Assembly (NCBI RefSeq): GCF_029690065.1
Contig: NZ_CP121463.1
Location: 2,170,001 to 2,234,000, forward strand
DNA: 64,000 nt
From: Arthrobacter sp. Y-9
GTDB taxonomy: Bacteria > Actinomycetota > Actinomycetes > Actinomycetales > Micrococcaceae
Reading direction: 5' to 3'
The notes under the pieces are model-generated. The model ran no database searches. It worked only from the letters and a program-made list of their open reading frames with translations, and was not told the DNA's origin. This document shows positions 48,902 through 57,591 of the stretch, piece after piece (position 1 is the stretch's first letter; each line of letters starts with the position of its first letter). Both the position numbers and the translations under genes were made by a program.

Positions 48902-49228
48902 TCAGTTTCCGAGGTCTCCGGGCTGCGGCAGACCCAGGTCATCGTTGCGGGGCAGTTCCTCGACGTTGACGTCCTTGAACGTGATGACCCGGACGTTCTT
49001 GACGAAGCGGGCCGTGCGGTAGACGTCCCAGACCCAGGCGTCGGTGAGCTTCAGGTCGAAATAGACCTCACCGTCGGCGCTGCGGGCGTTCAGGTCCACG
49101 TGGTTCGCCAGATAGAAGCGCCGTTCGGTTTCCACGACGTAGCTGAACAGCCCCACCACATCCCGGTACTCCCGGTACAGCTGGAGTTCCATCTCCGTCT
49201 CGTAGTTCTCAAGATCCTCGGCACTCAT
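48902..49228 (-). CDS. DUF2469 family protein
   Basis: 108 residues from ATG 49228, giving the conserved start MSAEDLENYETEMELQLYRE. The family is a small, highly conserved actinobacterial protein of unknown function, with VVGLFSYVVETERRFYLAN, DAWVWDVYR and RFVKNVRVITFKDVNVEEL. Lies downstream of rnhB, its usual neighbour. No catalytic motif is evident. Confidence 0.93.
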   Translation of the reverse strand: MSAEDLENYETEMELQLYREYRDVVGLFSYVVETERRFYLANHVDLNARSADGEVYFDLKLTDAWVWDVYRTARFVKNVRVITFKDVNVEELPRNDDLGLPQPGDLGN

Positions 49229-49289
49229 GCCTCCATCTTCCCCCAGGCGGGACGTGAGTGCACACCGGCCCGTGGGCGAGCCAATCGGC

Positions 49290-50000
49290 TCAGAGGAGTT
49301 TCCAGCTCCGGCGGTGGTGATCGCACGGCCCGAGCTGCCGGATCGCGTCCTTGTGGGTGGCCGTGCCGTACCCCTTGTTGACGTCCCAGCCGAACGCCGG
49401 GTGCTCCACGGCCAGCTCGGCCATGATCGCGTCACGCTCGACCTTCGCCAGGATGCTGGCGGCCGCCACGCCCTGGCAGTCCATGTCGGCCTTGATGCGC
49501 ATGGTCACCGGGATGTCGCGGATGTCCACTGCGGACGCGACGACGGCGGCGAAGCCCGCGGTCACCGGCGCGGCACTGGCAGGAGCGAACAGGTCGAACA
49601 GTGACTCCTCCGGCCTCTGGAGCCAATTGTGCTTGCCGTCCAGCAGGACGGCGTCCGCCCGCCCACCCGCGGCCACCACACCATGCCAGGCACGCTGCGC
49701 GGCGAGGGCCAGCGCCTCCACGATCCCGAGCGCGTCGATCTCGGCCGCTGTGGCGTGTCCCACGGCGCAGAACGCGGCCCACTCCCGGACCACGGGCGCG
49801 AGTTCCTCCCGGCGCGCCGCCTTGAGAAGCTTCGAATCCCGCACGTCCGGCAGCTCCACGAGCGCCGTGAGGTCAAGGACGGTCAGCCCCACGCTCACGG
49901 GTCCGGCCAGCGCTCCGCGGCCCACCTCATCGAGGCAGGCAAGGTACCGGACGGACGGCCCGGCCAGGGACCGTTCCATGTCGAGGGTGGGGGCGGCCAT
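49290..50000 (-). CDS. rnhB: Ribonuclease HII
   Basis: Cleaves RNA in RNA-DNA hybrids and at misincorporated ribonucleotides. 236 residues from ATG 50000; a longer frame upstream overlaps lepB and was rejected. Active-site Asp-Glu in [17 protein letters not shown], then VRDSKLL, and the third Asp in [21 protein letters not shown]. Typical end: [21 protein letters not shown]. Starts 2 bases after the lepB stop. Confidence 0.95.
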   Translation of the reverse strand: MAAPTLDMERSLAGPSVRYLACLDEVGRGALAGPVSVGLTVLDLTALVELPDVRDSKLLKAARREELAPVVREWAAFCAVGHATAAEIDALGIVEALALAAQRAWHGVVAAGGRADAVLLDGKHNWLQRPEESLFDLFAPASAAPVTAGFAAVVASAVDIRDIPVTMRIKADMDCQGVAAASILAKVERDAIMAELAVEHPAFGWDVNKGYGTATHKDAIRQLGPCDHHRRSWKLL

Positions 50001-50002
50001 GA

Positions 50003-50821
50003 CTACTCCCCCGAGTGGGTGGTGCCCGCGGACGCGCCCTGATCCGGGCGGCTGTCTTCGGCCGCCTTGGACGGGGCGGGGACGTCCTTGAACACGTCCG
50101 GGTAGTTGTCCAGCACGGACATGCGGTTCAGCGGAAGCACGATGACCGCGGCCCGGCCCTGGATGTCCTTGATGTCGATGAAGCCGCTGCCCGGCCCCTC
50201 CACGTGGGCACGGGAGTCGGCGGAGTCGTTCCGGTTGTCCCCCATGACCCAGATCTTGCCTTCGGGCACGACCACGTCGAAGGGCTTCACCACAGGGGTG
50301 CTGTCCGGGTTGATGTACTTCTCGTTCAGGCTGGCGCCGTTGATCTGGATCCGGCCTTGCGCGTCGCAGCACACCACGTGATCGCCAGGCAGCCCGATGA
50401 GCCGCTTGACCAGGTACTGCTTGGTGTCATCCGCCTGCAGGCCGAGGAACACCAGGGCGTCCCCGATCCACGCGAACGGGCCGCGGCTCTCGGCCGGCGG
50501 CGGCGTGAGCCAGCCCTTGGTGTCGCGGAAGACCACCACGTCGCCGCGTTCCAGGGCGATCGGATTGGGCACCAGGCGGTTGACGAAGATCCGGTCATCG
50601 ACTTCGAGGGTGTGGACCATCGAAGGACTCGGCACGAAGAAGGCCTGGAAGAAGAAGGTCTTGATGAGGAAGGACAGCACCACCGCGGCGGCGACGATGC
50701 CGCCCACCTCCTTCACGAAGGACAGCAGCGGATGATCCTTCTTCCGTTGCCGTGCCCGGCTCTTGCGATCCTGCGGAGCCTCTTCAGGCTGGGGTTCCGG
50801 TTCGGGAAGGTGTGCTCCCAA
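50003..50821 (-). CDS. lepB: Signal peptidase I (first copy)
   Basis: Membrane serine protease removing signal peptides. 272 residues if translation begins at TTG 50821, which has GGAAGGA 6 bases upstream and avoids overlap with the upstream lepB. N-terminal Pro/Glu-rich cytoplasmic segment ([12 protein letters not shown]), a transmembrane helix ([19 protein letters not shown]), catalytic Ser in [10 protein letters not shown], Lys in [10 protein letters not shown], and the box [14 protein letters not shown]-terminal tail of about 30 polar residues follows. Confidence 0.93.
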   Translation of the reverse strand: MGAHLPEPEPQPEEAPQDRKSRARQRKKDHPLLSFVKEVGGIVAAAVVLSFLIKTFFFQAFFVPSPSMVHTLEVDDRIFVNRLVPNPIALERGDVVVFRDTKGWLTPPPAESRGPFAWIGDALVFLGLQADDTKQYLVKRLIGLPGDHVVCCDAQGRIQINGASLNEKYINPDSTPVVKPFDVVVPEGKIWVMGDNRNDSADSRAHVEGPGSGFIDIKDIQGRAAVIVLPLNRMSVLDNYPDVFKDVPAPSKAAEDSRPDQGASAGTTHSGE

Positions 50822-50840
50822 TGCCGTCCTTCCGTTCAGG

Positions 50841-51497
50841 TCACGGGCCAGTTGCCGGTGACGGAATCTGTCCAAATCTATCAAGAGGCCACACGATGCT
50901 CTCCGCCCGTCCGATGACACGGTCGAGCGCGATCATGCCACCGCCCGGAGCCCCGAGCAGCGCGCGTGAGTCGCGGGACACCGAGCGGTGATCGCCCATG
51001 ACCCACAGACGATCCTCCGGCACTTTCACGTCGAACGCGACGTCACTCGCCGTGTCCCCAGGAAACAGATAGCTTTCCGGCACGGACTTCCCGTTCACTT
51101 CGAGCTTTCCGTCCACGGTGCAGCAGTGCACCCGGTCCCCGCCGACACCGATGACGCGCTTCACATACACGGTGTCGTGCCCGATCACGCCGAGCCACTG
51201 CCCGATCGACGTGAACGCGTCGAGTACGGGTCCCCGCCCGCTCTCGGCCGGGTCGAGGGAACCCCGTCCGTCGAAGACCACCAGGTCACCGCGCTGCGGC
51301 GGATGGCCTTGGAACGCCGTGCGGGACACGGCGATCCGGTCCCCTTCCTGCAGCAGCGGCTCCATGGAGGCGGAGGGGATGTAATACACGTCCACCCACA
51401 GGGCGCGGACGCAGGAGACGAGGAGGATGGCGAGAACCACCCCGGAAGCGACAAAACGCCAGCCCCGCAGAGGGTTCTGGCGTTTTGTCGTCTTCAT
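50841..51497 (-). CDS. lepB: Signal peptidase I (second copy)
   Basis: 218 residues, shorter than its neighbour. N-terminal helix (FVASGVVLAILLVSCVRALW), catalytic Ser in IPSASMEPLL, Lys in VKRVIGVGGD, and MGDHRSVSRDSR (His in the usual Asn position). Tandem with the first copy, 20 bases apart. Duplicated signal peptidases are common in actinobacteria and may divide substrates between them. Confidence 0.93.
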   Translation of the reverse strand: MKTTKRQNPLRGWRFVASGVVLAILLVSCVRALWVDVYYIPSASMEPLLQEGDRIAVSRTAFQGHPPQRGDLVVFDGRGSLDPAESGRGPVLDAFTSIGQWLGVIGHDTVYVKRVIGVGGDRVHCCTVDGKLEVNGKSVPESYLFPGDTASDVAFDVKVPEDRLWVMGDHRSVSRDSRALLGAPGGGMIALDRVIGRAESIVWPLDRFGQIPSPATGP

Positions 51498-51551
51498 GCG
51501 AAGGAAGATCTCAGGAGCGTCCCGCCGAGGCGGAGACGCTGACCCGAAGTC

Positions 51552-51911
51552 TTACTTGGCGTTGCTGAAGTCGCGCTTTTCCTTGATCTTCGCAGCCTTG
51601 CCGCGGAGCTTGCGCATGTAGTACAGCTTGGCGCGACGCACGTCACCACGGGTGACGAGCTCGATCTTCTCGATGATCGGGGAGTGCACCGGGAAGGTAC
51701 GCTCCACGCCGACACCGAAGGAGACCTTGCGGACCGTGAAGGTCTCGCGCACGCCGGCGCCCTGACGACCCATGACGAAGCCCTGGAAGACCTGAACACG
51801 GCTGTTCTTGCCTTCGATGATGTTGACGTGCACCTTCAGGGTGTCGCCGGGGCGGAAGTCGGGGACATCGTTGCGCAGCGACGCTGCATCGATGGAATCG
51901 AGGATGTTCAT
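51552..51911 (-). CDS. rplS: 50S ribosomal protein L19
   Basis: 119 residues from ATG 51911, chosen because GGAG lies 7 bases upstream and because the product then starts [12 protein letters not shown]. Conserved blocks: [41 protein letters not shown], and [20 protein letters not shown]. Sits at the 30S-50S interface. Has its own likely promoter upstream. Confidence 0.97.
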   Translation of the reverse strand: MNILDSIDAASLRNDVPDFRPGDTLKVHVNIIEGKNSRVQVFQGFVMGRQGAGVRETFTVRKVSFGVGVERTFPVHSPIIEKIELVTRGDVRRAKLYYMRKLRGKAAKIKEKRDFSNAK

Positions 51912-52089
51912 ATCCATACTCCTGGCGGGCGCCACAGGTCATCCGCTTGGGTAGCCAGCGCCGCGACGGCCGGAGCCGGGCACGGTGCTGAAGTTGCAAG
52001 CCGCGGTCCCCTTGTGGGTTCCGCGGTGGTCCTCTTGTTGACGGCACACCCCCTGTGGCAGGCGGCAGCCCAATGGACACCAAGAATCA

Positions 52090-52119
52090 ATTTTGCCACA
52101 GCCACGGGGGCGAGGCCAA
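52090..52119 (-). promoter_or_regulatory. Likely rplS promoter
   Basis: On the minus strand: -35 TTGGCC (52114-52119), 18-base spacer, -10 CAAAAT (52090-52095), 179 bases before the rplS start. The gap 51912-52171 shows no gene. Confidence 0.45.
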
Positions 52120-52171
52120 TCCGGCGACCGGCAAGAGGATCACTCCCCCGCCGGCATCAGCGCGCGGCGCC

Positions 52172-52981
52172 TCAAGCTCCGGAGTCGCCGCTCTCGGGAC
52201 GGCGCACCAGACGGCCGCCGACGACGTCGTACCCCAGCGCCGAGAACGCCTCGCGGTCCGCGCGGGGCAGCTTCGCCGCGTCGAAGTCCGCGAGCAGGTC
52301 CGGCCTGCGCTCGGCCGTCCGGGCGTACTGCTGGTGACGGCGCCACTGGGCGATCTTGCCGTGGTTCCCGGACAGCAGGACGTCGGGAACCTCGTGGTCC
52401 CGCCAGGACGAAGGCTTGGTGTAAACGGGGTACTCGAGGAGGCCGTCGGAGTGGGACTCCTCCACGAGGGACTCGGCGTTCCCCACCACGCCGGGCACCA
52501 GCCGGCCGATCGCTTCGACCATGGCCATGACGGCCACCTCGCCGCCGTTCAGGACGTAGTCGCCGAGGCTGACGGGCCGGACGTCGAAGTGCTCCTGCGC
52601 CCAGTCGATCACGCGCTCGTCGATGCCTTCGTACCGGCCGCAGGCGAAGACCAGCTGCGGCTCCTCGGCCAGCTCGTACGCCATCGCCTGGGTGAAGCGC
52701 GCCCCCGCGGGAGACGGGACGATCAGGACCGGCTTGCCCTTACGGGTCCCCTCCTCCGGAAGGACCGATTCGAGTGCCTGGGCCCACGGCTCGGGCTTCA
52801 TGACCATCCCGGCGCCGCCACCGTACGGGGTGTCATCCACGGTGCGGTGCCGGTCGGTGGTGAAGTCGCGGAGGTCGTGGACCTCGAGCGACAGGAGGCC
52901 GTCCTGGCGGGCCTTGCCGAGCAGCGAAAGCCCCAGCGGCTGCAGGTACTCCGGGAAGATGCTGATGACGTCGATGCGCAT
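52172..52981 (-). CDS. trmD: tRNA (guanine-37-N1)-methyltransferase
   Basis: Methylates G37 next to the anticodon, preventing frameshifts. 269 residues. SPOUT trefoil-knot motifs: [29 protein letters not shown] and [25 protein letters not shown]. Starts 4 bases from the rimM stop, so co-transcribed with it. Confidence 0.96.
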   Translation of the reverse strand: MRIDVISIFPEYLQPLGLSLLGKARQDGLLSLEVHDLRDFTTDRHRTVDDTPYGGGAGMVMKPEPWAQALESVLPEEGTRKGKPVLIVPSPAGARFTQAMAYELAEEPQLVFACGRYEGIDERVIDWAQEHFDVRPVSLGDYVLNGGEVAVMAMVEAIGRLVPGVVGNAESLVEESHSDGLLEYPVYTKPSSWRDHEVPDVLLSGNHGKIAQWRRHQQYARTAERRPDLLADFDAAKLPRADREAFSALGYDVVGGRLVRRPESGDSGA

Positions 52982-52984
52982 GGG

Positions 52985-53533
52985 TCAGGCCTCGTCGCCG
53001 GACGGGGCGGAGCCCTCCTGCTCGGCGTTCAGTTCCAGCAGTCCCGGCGGCGGGGTCAGCAGGACGTAGCCCTCTTCGGGGTCGATCTCGGGGACGATTT
53101 CGTCCACGAACGGGATCAGCACGTCCCGGCCGTCGACGGCGCGGATGACCAGCAGGTCCTGGACCGGCATGGTGCGGAGTTCGGTGACGGCGCCGACCTT
53201 CTCGTCCCCCACTCGGACCTCCAAGCCGAGCAGTTCGTGCTCGTACCAGCCCTCGTCCTCGCCGTCGTCCTCCAGTTCGTCACTGTCCACGAAGAGGTAG
53301 GTGCCGCGGAGCTCCTCGGCGCGGTTGCGGTCCCGCACGGCGTCGAAGCCGAGCAGGAGCGTGCCTTTGTTCCAGCGCGCGCTGGTCACCGTGAGTGGGC
53401 CGTTGGCCGCCGGCTCGGTGACGAACTCGGCGCCTGGGACGAAGCGGCCCTCGGGATCGTCCGTGAACAGTTCGACGGTGACTTCCCCACGGATGCCGTG
53501 CGGCCTGCCCAAGCGTGCAACCTGGAGCTGCAT
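52985..53533 (-). CDS. rimM: Ribosome maturation factor RimM
   Basis: Assists assembly of the 30S head, binding S19. 182 residues: N-terminal domain starting LQVARLGRPHGIRGEVTVELFTDD, an acidic insert (DELEDDGEDEG), and the PRC-barrel domain (YEHELLGLEVRVGDEKVGAV ... ALDGRDVLIPFV-like). C-terminal acidic tail. First gene of a rimM-trmD unit after the hairpin at 53619-53657. Confidence 0.95.
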   Translation of the reverse strand: MQLQVARLGRPHGIRGEVTVELFTDDPEGRFVPGAEFVTEPAANGPLTVTSARWNKGTLLLGFDAVRDRNRAEELRGTYLFVDSDELEDDGEDEGWYEHELLGLEVRVGDEKVGAVTELRTMPVQDLLVIRAVDGRDVLIPFVDEIVPEIDPEEGYVLLTPPPGLLELNAEQEGSAPSGDEA

Positions 53534-53618
53534 GTTCCACCTACCAATTCATGTCTGTCGATGGCGCCGGGAGCGCCGGGTTTACACCGTGAAGGTCTTC
53601 TGAGGATGTCATCTGACG

Positions 53619-53657
53619 GGAACGGCCCCTCCACCACGAGGGCGGAGGGGCCGTTCC
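53619..53657 (-). terminator. Terminator between khpA and rimM
   Basis: 14-base perfect stem (GGAACGGCCCCTCC / GGAGGGGCCGTTCC) with an 11-base loop, 27 bases past the khpA stop. Ends the rpsP-khpA transcript, so rimM-trmD probably has a separate promoter in 53534-53618. Confidence 0.75.
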
Positions 53658-53683
53658 GGCATGAGCCTTGTCGCAGGCCGGTT

Positions 53684-53926
53684 CTAACGACGACGTTCGC
53701 CGTCGACGACGTCCACGCGGACGGGGCCACCCTCGGACAGGGCGCCCACCACCGTGCGGAGCGCGCGTGCCGTACGGCCCTGACGGCCGATGACTCGGCC
53801 CAGGTCGTCGTCGTTCACACGAACCTCGAGGCTCTCTCCGCGGCGGCCGCTCTTGGCGGCGACGGAGACATCCTCGGGGCTGTCCACGATGCCGCGGACC
53901 AGGTGCTCAAGAACCTCGGGAAGCAA
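53684..53926 (-). CDS. khpA: KH-domain RNA-binding protein
   Basis: 80 residues from TTG 53926, which directly follows the rpsP stop (TAGTTG). A single KH domain with the nucleic-acid loop GRVIGRQGRTARALRTVV. Small KH proteins of this kind bind mRNA and rRNA and are almost always found between rpsP and rimM. Ends in a basic ERRR. Confidence 0.93.
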   Translation of the reverse strand: MLPEVLEHLVRGIVDSPEDVSVAAKSGRRGESLEVRVNDDDLGRVIGRQGRTARALRTVVGALSEGGPVRVDVVDGERRR

Positions 53927-54340
53927 CTACTCAGCCTCGGTGGTCTCGGCGGCTTCCTCGGAAGCCTCCTCAGCCTTCTTGGCCTTCGGGGTGATGGCTT
54001 CCGGCATGACGACGGAGTCGGTGGACGGAGCCACGAACGCCGGCTTGGCTTCCTTGGTCTTCAGGGTGCCCTCGGCGCCCGGGAGACCCTTGAACTTCTG
54101 CCAGTCACCGGTGATCTTGAAGAGGTTCAGAACCTGCTCGGTCGGCTGAGCGCCAACGGACAGCCAGTACTGAGCACGCTCGGAGTCGACCTCGATGTAG
54201 GAGGGCTGCTCGGTGGGGTGGTACTTGCCGATCTCCTCGATGGCACGGCCATCGCGGCGGGTGCGGGAATCCGCAACGACGATACGGTAGTACGGTGCGC
54301 GCATCTTGCCGAAGCGCTTGAGGCGAATCTTAACGGCCAC
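53927..54340 (-). CDS. rpsP: 30S ribosomal protein S16
   Basis: 137 residues from GTG 54340 ([19 protein letters not shown]). AGGAG lies 11 bases upstream; a GTG at 54352 is too close to it. The core S16 fold ends near residue 85; the remaining 50 residues are an Ala/Lys/Glu-rich extension ([19 protein letters not shown]) found in many actinobacterial S16 proteins. Co-transcribed with khpA. Confidence 0.96.
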   Translation of the reverse strand: MAVKIRLKRFGKMRAPYYRIVVADSRTRRDGRAIEEIGKYHPTEQPSYIEVDSERAQYWLSVGAQPTEQVLNLFKITGDWQKFKGLPGAEGTLKTKEAKPAFVAPSTDSVVMPEAITPKAKKAEEASEEAAETTEAE

Positions 54341-54474
54341 TGTTGTGGTCACTCCTGTTTCTGAAACGGGGTTGAACCCAGCGTTCTGCTCCCGTGGGGC
54401 GGGCCATACTGGAGGGTTCGAAAGGAACATGATCCTGCACGGGAAGAGGGGCCACGCAGATCAGGTACCCGTCC

Positions 54475-54504
54475 ATTATGCCAGAGACGGCCAAGGGTGC
54501 CTAA
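54475..54504 (-). promoter_or_regulatory. Likely rpsP promoter
   Basis: On the minus strand: -35 TTAGGC (54499-54504), 18-base spacer, -10 CATAAT (54475-54480), 135 bases before rpsP. The gap 54341-54651 otherwise holds the arsR upstream repeats; no gene is visible in it. Confidence 0.55.
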
Positions 54505-54608
54505 TGCGCCGCGCAGCGCGCTGAACCACGGCGTCCGACGCCGGACTTCGAGCCCCGGAGCACCAAGGGCTTCTCGCCGCTCCCCCATCCCTCCGCACGG
54601 CTTCCCGC

Positions 54609-54644
54609 GTCGCCATCGTGCAATAAGTCGCCATCGTGCAATAA
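54609..54644 (+). repeat. 18-base perfect tandem repeat upstream of arsR
   Basis: GTCGCCATCGTGCAATAA occurs twice back to back (54609-54626 and 54627-54644), ending 7 bases before the arsR start. Each copy contains a possible -10-like CAATAA. Could be a duplicated promoter element or regulator site. Confidence 0.85.
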
Positions 54645-54663
54645 TCTGCGTATGGACGCAGAT
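54644..54663 (+). promoter_or_regulatory. Dyad spanning the arsR start codon
   Basis: ATCTGCGT (54644-54651) and ACGCAGAT (54656-54663) form a perfect 8-base inverted repeat whose ATGG spacer is the arsR start codon. ArsR proteins bind such dyads at their own promoters, so autoregulation is likely; a leaderless transcript would fit the closeness of the AT-rich -10-like sequence. Confidence 0.5.
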
Positions 54664-55017
54664 AAGCAGATATGCGGAATGGATCCCGACGGTCAGTACG
54701 TGGAACTCGCCGTGGAGGTCTTCACCCTGCTCGCGGACGCCACCCGGGTGCGGATCATCCTGGCCCTGCGACGCGAGGAGGAACTCTCCGTCAATCACCT
54801 CGCCGAACTGGTGGGCAAGTCCCCCGCCGCGGTGTCGCAGCATCTGGCCAAGCTGCGGATGGCCCGGATCGTCGCCACCCGGCAGGAAGGGCAGAGGGTG
54901 TTCTACCGGCTCGAGAATGAGCACGCCTCCCAGCTCGTCTCCGACGCGATCTTCCAGGCGGAACACTCCCTGGGCGGGCTCCCGCGCCACCACCACACCG
55001 AACGGGGCGGAGCATGA
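54652..55017 (+). CDS. ArsR/SmtB-family metal-sensing repressor
   Basis: 121 residues. Winged HTH with LLADATRVRIILALRREEELSVNHLAELV and the recognition helix SPAAVSQHLAKLRMARIV. Possible metal ligands: Cys8 near the N-terminus (KQICGMD), His in the last helix (DAIFQAEHSL), and the C-terminal HHH (LPRHHHTE), a pattern like NmtR/KmtR-type nickel-cobalt sensors. Its stop overlaps the CDF exporter start (ATGA), so the pair is a metal-responsive efflux operon. Confidence 0.92.
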   Translation: MDADKQICGMDPDGQYVELAVEVFTLLADATRVRIILALRREEELSVNHLAELVGKSPAAVSQHLAKLRMARIVATRQEGQRVFYRLENEHASQLVSDAIFQAEHSLGGLPRHHHTERGGA

Positions 55018-56081
55018 CAGCGGACGAGCGCGCCCACGCGCACGCGCACGCAGGACCTCAGCACGGACATGGAGCGCACGGGCACTCCCACAATCACCCC
55101 CAAGGCCACTCCCACGATCACGGCCATGACCACGCGCACCCCTCGGGACTGAAGGGCTTCCTCCACGGCCTCTTCGTCCCGCATTCCCACGACACTTCCG
55201 ACTCGATCGACGATGCCCTCGAAGCGCACTCTGAAGGCATCCGCGCGCTGAAACTGAGCCTCGTCATCATGGGGCTGACCACGGCCGCGCAGGCCGCCGT
55301 GGTCAGCTTCTCGGGTTCGGTGGCCCTGCTGGCCGACACCATCCACAATCTGTCCGACGCCCTGACGGCGGTGCCTCTGTGGATCGCTTTCGTGCTCTCC
55401 CGCCGGGCCGCGACGAGGCGCTACACCTACGGCTTCGGCAGGTCGGAGGATCTGGCGGGCCTGTTCATCGTGCTCATGATCGCCCTGTCCTCCGTGATCG
55501 CCGCGTGGGAGGCCGTGGACCGGATCATCACGCCGCGTCCGGTGGAGAACATCGGCTGGGTGATCGCCGCCGGCGTCATCGGGTTCCTCGGCAACGAGGC
55601 AGTGGCGGTCTACCGCATCCGGGTGGGCCGGCGGATCGGATCGGCCGCACTCGTCGCCGACGGCGTCCACGCCCGCACGGATGGCTTCACGTCGCTCGCC
55701 GTGGTCCTCGGCGGCGTGGGAGTCCTGCTCGGTTTCCCCCTCGCGGATCCCCTGGTCGGACTGCTGATCTCGGTCATGATCGCAGTGCTCCTCATCGGCA
55801 CCGTCCGTTCCGTGGGACGCAGGCTCATGGACGGGATCGAGCCCGAGCTCCTGGGACGCGCGGAGCACGCGCTCGGGCATGTCGCCCGGATCGAGACGGT
55901 CGAGCGGGTTCGCCTCCGCTGGGTCGGTCACCGTCTGCACGGCGACGCCGTCGTCCGCACCTCGGCCCTCACACTCGCCGAGGCCGATCAGGTGGCGGAA
56001 GAGGCTGAAGACACCCTGAAGCGGCACCTGCCCACACTGGACGAGGTGACGGTGCGGGTCACCGCGACCCGCCCGGCCTGA
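55014..56081 (+). CDS. CDF-family divalent cation efflux transporter
   Basis: Exports Zn, Co, Ni or Cd by proton exchange. 355 residues. The first 50 are a His-rich metal-binding tail (HAHAHAG, HGHGAHGHSHNHPQGHSHDH, HDHAHP). Six membrane helices follow (about 75-285), with the metal-site motifs HNLSDAL in helix 2 and HARTDGF in helix 5 (HxxxD pattern). A cytoplasmic C-terminal domain closes (TVERVRLRWVGHRLHGDA). Coupled to the upstream ArsR. Confidence 0.93.
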   Translation: MTADERAHAHAHAGPQHGHGAHGHSHNHPQGHSHDHGHDHAHPSGLKGFLHGLFVPHSHDTSDSIDDALEAHSEGIRALKLSLVIMGLTTAAQAAVVSFSGSVALLADTIHNLSDALTAVPLWIAFVLSRRAATRRYTYGFGRSEDLAGLFIVLMIALSSVIAAWEAVDRIITPRPVENIGWVIAAGVIGFLGNEAVAVYRIRVGRRIGSAALVADGVHARTDGFTSLAVVLGGVGVLLGFPLADPLVGLLISVMIAVLLIGTVRSVGRRLMDGIEPELLGRAEHALGHVARIETVERVRLRWVGHRLHGDAVVRTSALTLAEADQVAEEAEDTLKRHLPTLDEVTVRVTATRPA

Positions 56082-56109
56082 GCCGGGGACATCCACGTCC
56101 CGGCGACAG

Positions 56110-56157
56110 AAAGGCGTGTGGGCGCCGGCCCCTCAGGACCGGCGCCCACACGCCTTT
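56110..56157. terminator. Bidirectional terminator between the CDF gene and 56166-56612
   Basis: 19-base perfect stem (AAAGGCGTGTGGGCGCCGG / CCGGCGCCCACACGCCTTT) with a 10-base loop. A-rich on one side and T-rich on the other, so it can serve both convergent transcripts. Confidence 0.9.
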
Positions 56158-56165
56158 CGCGAACC

Positions 56166-56612
56166 TCAGGCCGAGTACAGGTACAGCCGGTTCCGGGAGG
56201 AGGAATCGGTCCTGCCCGCGAGCGCGGACAAGGCGAGCAGGTACTGCTGCGCCTCGCCGGCCGCGAACGGCACGTCCTCGTCGGCCGCCCACTGGACCGC
56301 CACGGACTGCAGCGCGGGGTCCTCGCCGTCGCTCTGGTAGCCGGGCAGTTCCTCCAGGACGCGGACGGCGGAGGCCGGGAAGGCGTACAGCTCGTCGACG
56401 GCGATGTCCGCCATCTCGAGCTCCTGTTCGCCCTGGGTGTGCACGGCCTGCGCGGCCAGGGAGCACAGCTGCTCGACTTCGAAATCACTGATGCCGGGGA
56501 TCCGGAGAGACGACCCGTCAGGGGCCGCACCCCCGGACAAAGCCTTGGCCCGCTGCAGGGCCTCCTGGTGAGTGGCGATGAAGACCTCTACGAAAGCGTT
56601 CGACTGGCTCAT
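56166..56612 (-). CDS. Conserved hypothetical protein
   Basis: 148 residues from ATG 56612 (MSQSNAFVEVFIATHQEALQ). Soluble, acidic, mostly helical. Blocks that look conserved: ISDFEVEQLCSLAAQAVHTQGEQELEM in overlapping helices, AVDELYAFPASAVRVLEELPGYQ, and a Trp-containing AVQWAADEDVPFAAGE. No motif of a known family is recognised and no function is proposed. Confidence 0.65.
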   Translation of the reverse strand: MSQSNAFVEVFIATHQEALQRAKALSGGAAPDGSSLRIPGISDFEVEQLCSLAAQAVHTQGEQELEMADIAVDELYAFPASAVRVLEELPGYQSDGEDPALQSVAVQWAADEDVPFAAGEAQQYLLALSALAGRTDSSSRNRLYLYSA

Positions 56613-56685
56613 GTCATCCTCGGGTTCGTCGGTGGCGCTGGGGGTTCCCGGATCTCCAGGACGACTGGAGCCGGATGGCTTCAGG

Positions 56686-57564
56686 CTATCCCACCGCGAT
56701 GCGCACCTGGTTGCGCCACGGGTCTTCGAAGCGCAATTCCGCACCGGTGTGGTGATGGGCCACCCCGGCGACGCGGAGACGGTCCGCGAGCGCCGCGACG
56801 TCGTCGTCCGCCGGGACATGGAGGAGGACCTCGCCGAGCCCCAGCGTGTCCTTGCGCGGACCGGCTCCGCGGCTGTTCCACACGTTCATGGCCATGTGGT
56901 GGTGATAGCCGCCGGCCGAGACGAAGAGGGCGCTGTTCCCGATCTCCGCGGTGCGCTCGAAGCCCAGCGTGTCCACGTAGAAGCGCGCGGCGGTCGCGAC
57001 GTCCCCCACCTGGAGATGCACATGCCCGACGTCGGCACGCGCCTGCCGCTGCTGCTGCAGCGCGGTTTCACTCAGGTGCTCGCCGAGGTAGCCGTTGGGA
57101 TCCAGCGGCAGCGAGTCCATGACGACGGTGCTCCCGTCCCAGGACCATTCGCTGCGCGGACGGTCGTAGTACAGCTCGATGCCGTTGCCCTCGGGGTCGC
57201 CGAAGTAGAACGCCTGGCTGACGAGGTGATCGGCGCTCCCCTGGAAGAGCCGCGCGTCATAGGACGCGGCGGTGGCCAGCGTGGCCGCGAGGGACGCCTG
57301 ATCCTCGAAGAGGAGCGCGGTGTGGAAGAGCCCGGCCTCTCCCCGGCCCGGAAGCTGCAGCCCGGCGGCCGGCTCCAGGTGCACGAGGGCGGCGTCGCCG
57401 CGGCCGAGGTAGAGGCCGCCGTCCCGTTCGGCGACGACCTCCAGGCCGAGTGCGCGCTGGTAATAGTCGCTCATGAGGTTCATGTCGGCGACCTTGAGCA
57501 TGACGGTCCCCATGCTCAGATCGGCGGGGAGGAGGTCCTGGGACTGCGGGAGCGAAGTGTTCAT
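56686..57564 (-). CDS. VOC-family protein (extradiol dioxygenase/glyoxalase fold)
   Basis: 292 residues with two VOC modules: residues about 18-135 (MGTVMLKVADMNLMSDYYQRAL, with FYFGDPEGNGIELYYDRP at its end) and about 178-290 (VGHVHLQVGDVATAARFYVDTLG, SAGGYHHHMAMNVW). The layout matches CatE-like catechol-2,3-dioxygenases. Candidate metal ligands: His in VGHVHLQ, His in YHHHMA, and an acidic residue in the final strand. Substrate unknown; it sits head-to-tail after the amidohydrolase but with its own upstream gap of 27 bases. Confidence 0.88.
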   Translation of the reverse strand: MNTSLPQSQDLLPADLSMGTVMLKVADMNLMSDYYQRALGLEVVAERDGGLYLGRGDAALVHLEPAAGLQLPGRGEAGLFHTALLFEDQASLAATLATAASYDARLFQGSADHLVSQAFYFGDPEGNGIELYYDRPRSEWSWDGSTVVMDSLPLDPNGYLGEHLSETALQQQRQARADVGHVHLQVGDVATAARFYVDTLGFERTAEIGNSALFVSAGGYHHHMAMNVWNSRGAGPRKDTLGLGEVLLHVPADDDVAALADRLRVAGVAHHHTGAELRFEDPWRNQVRIAVG

Positions 57565-57591
57565 ACCTCTAAAATTACTTGAAGCTTCAAT

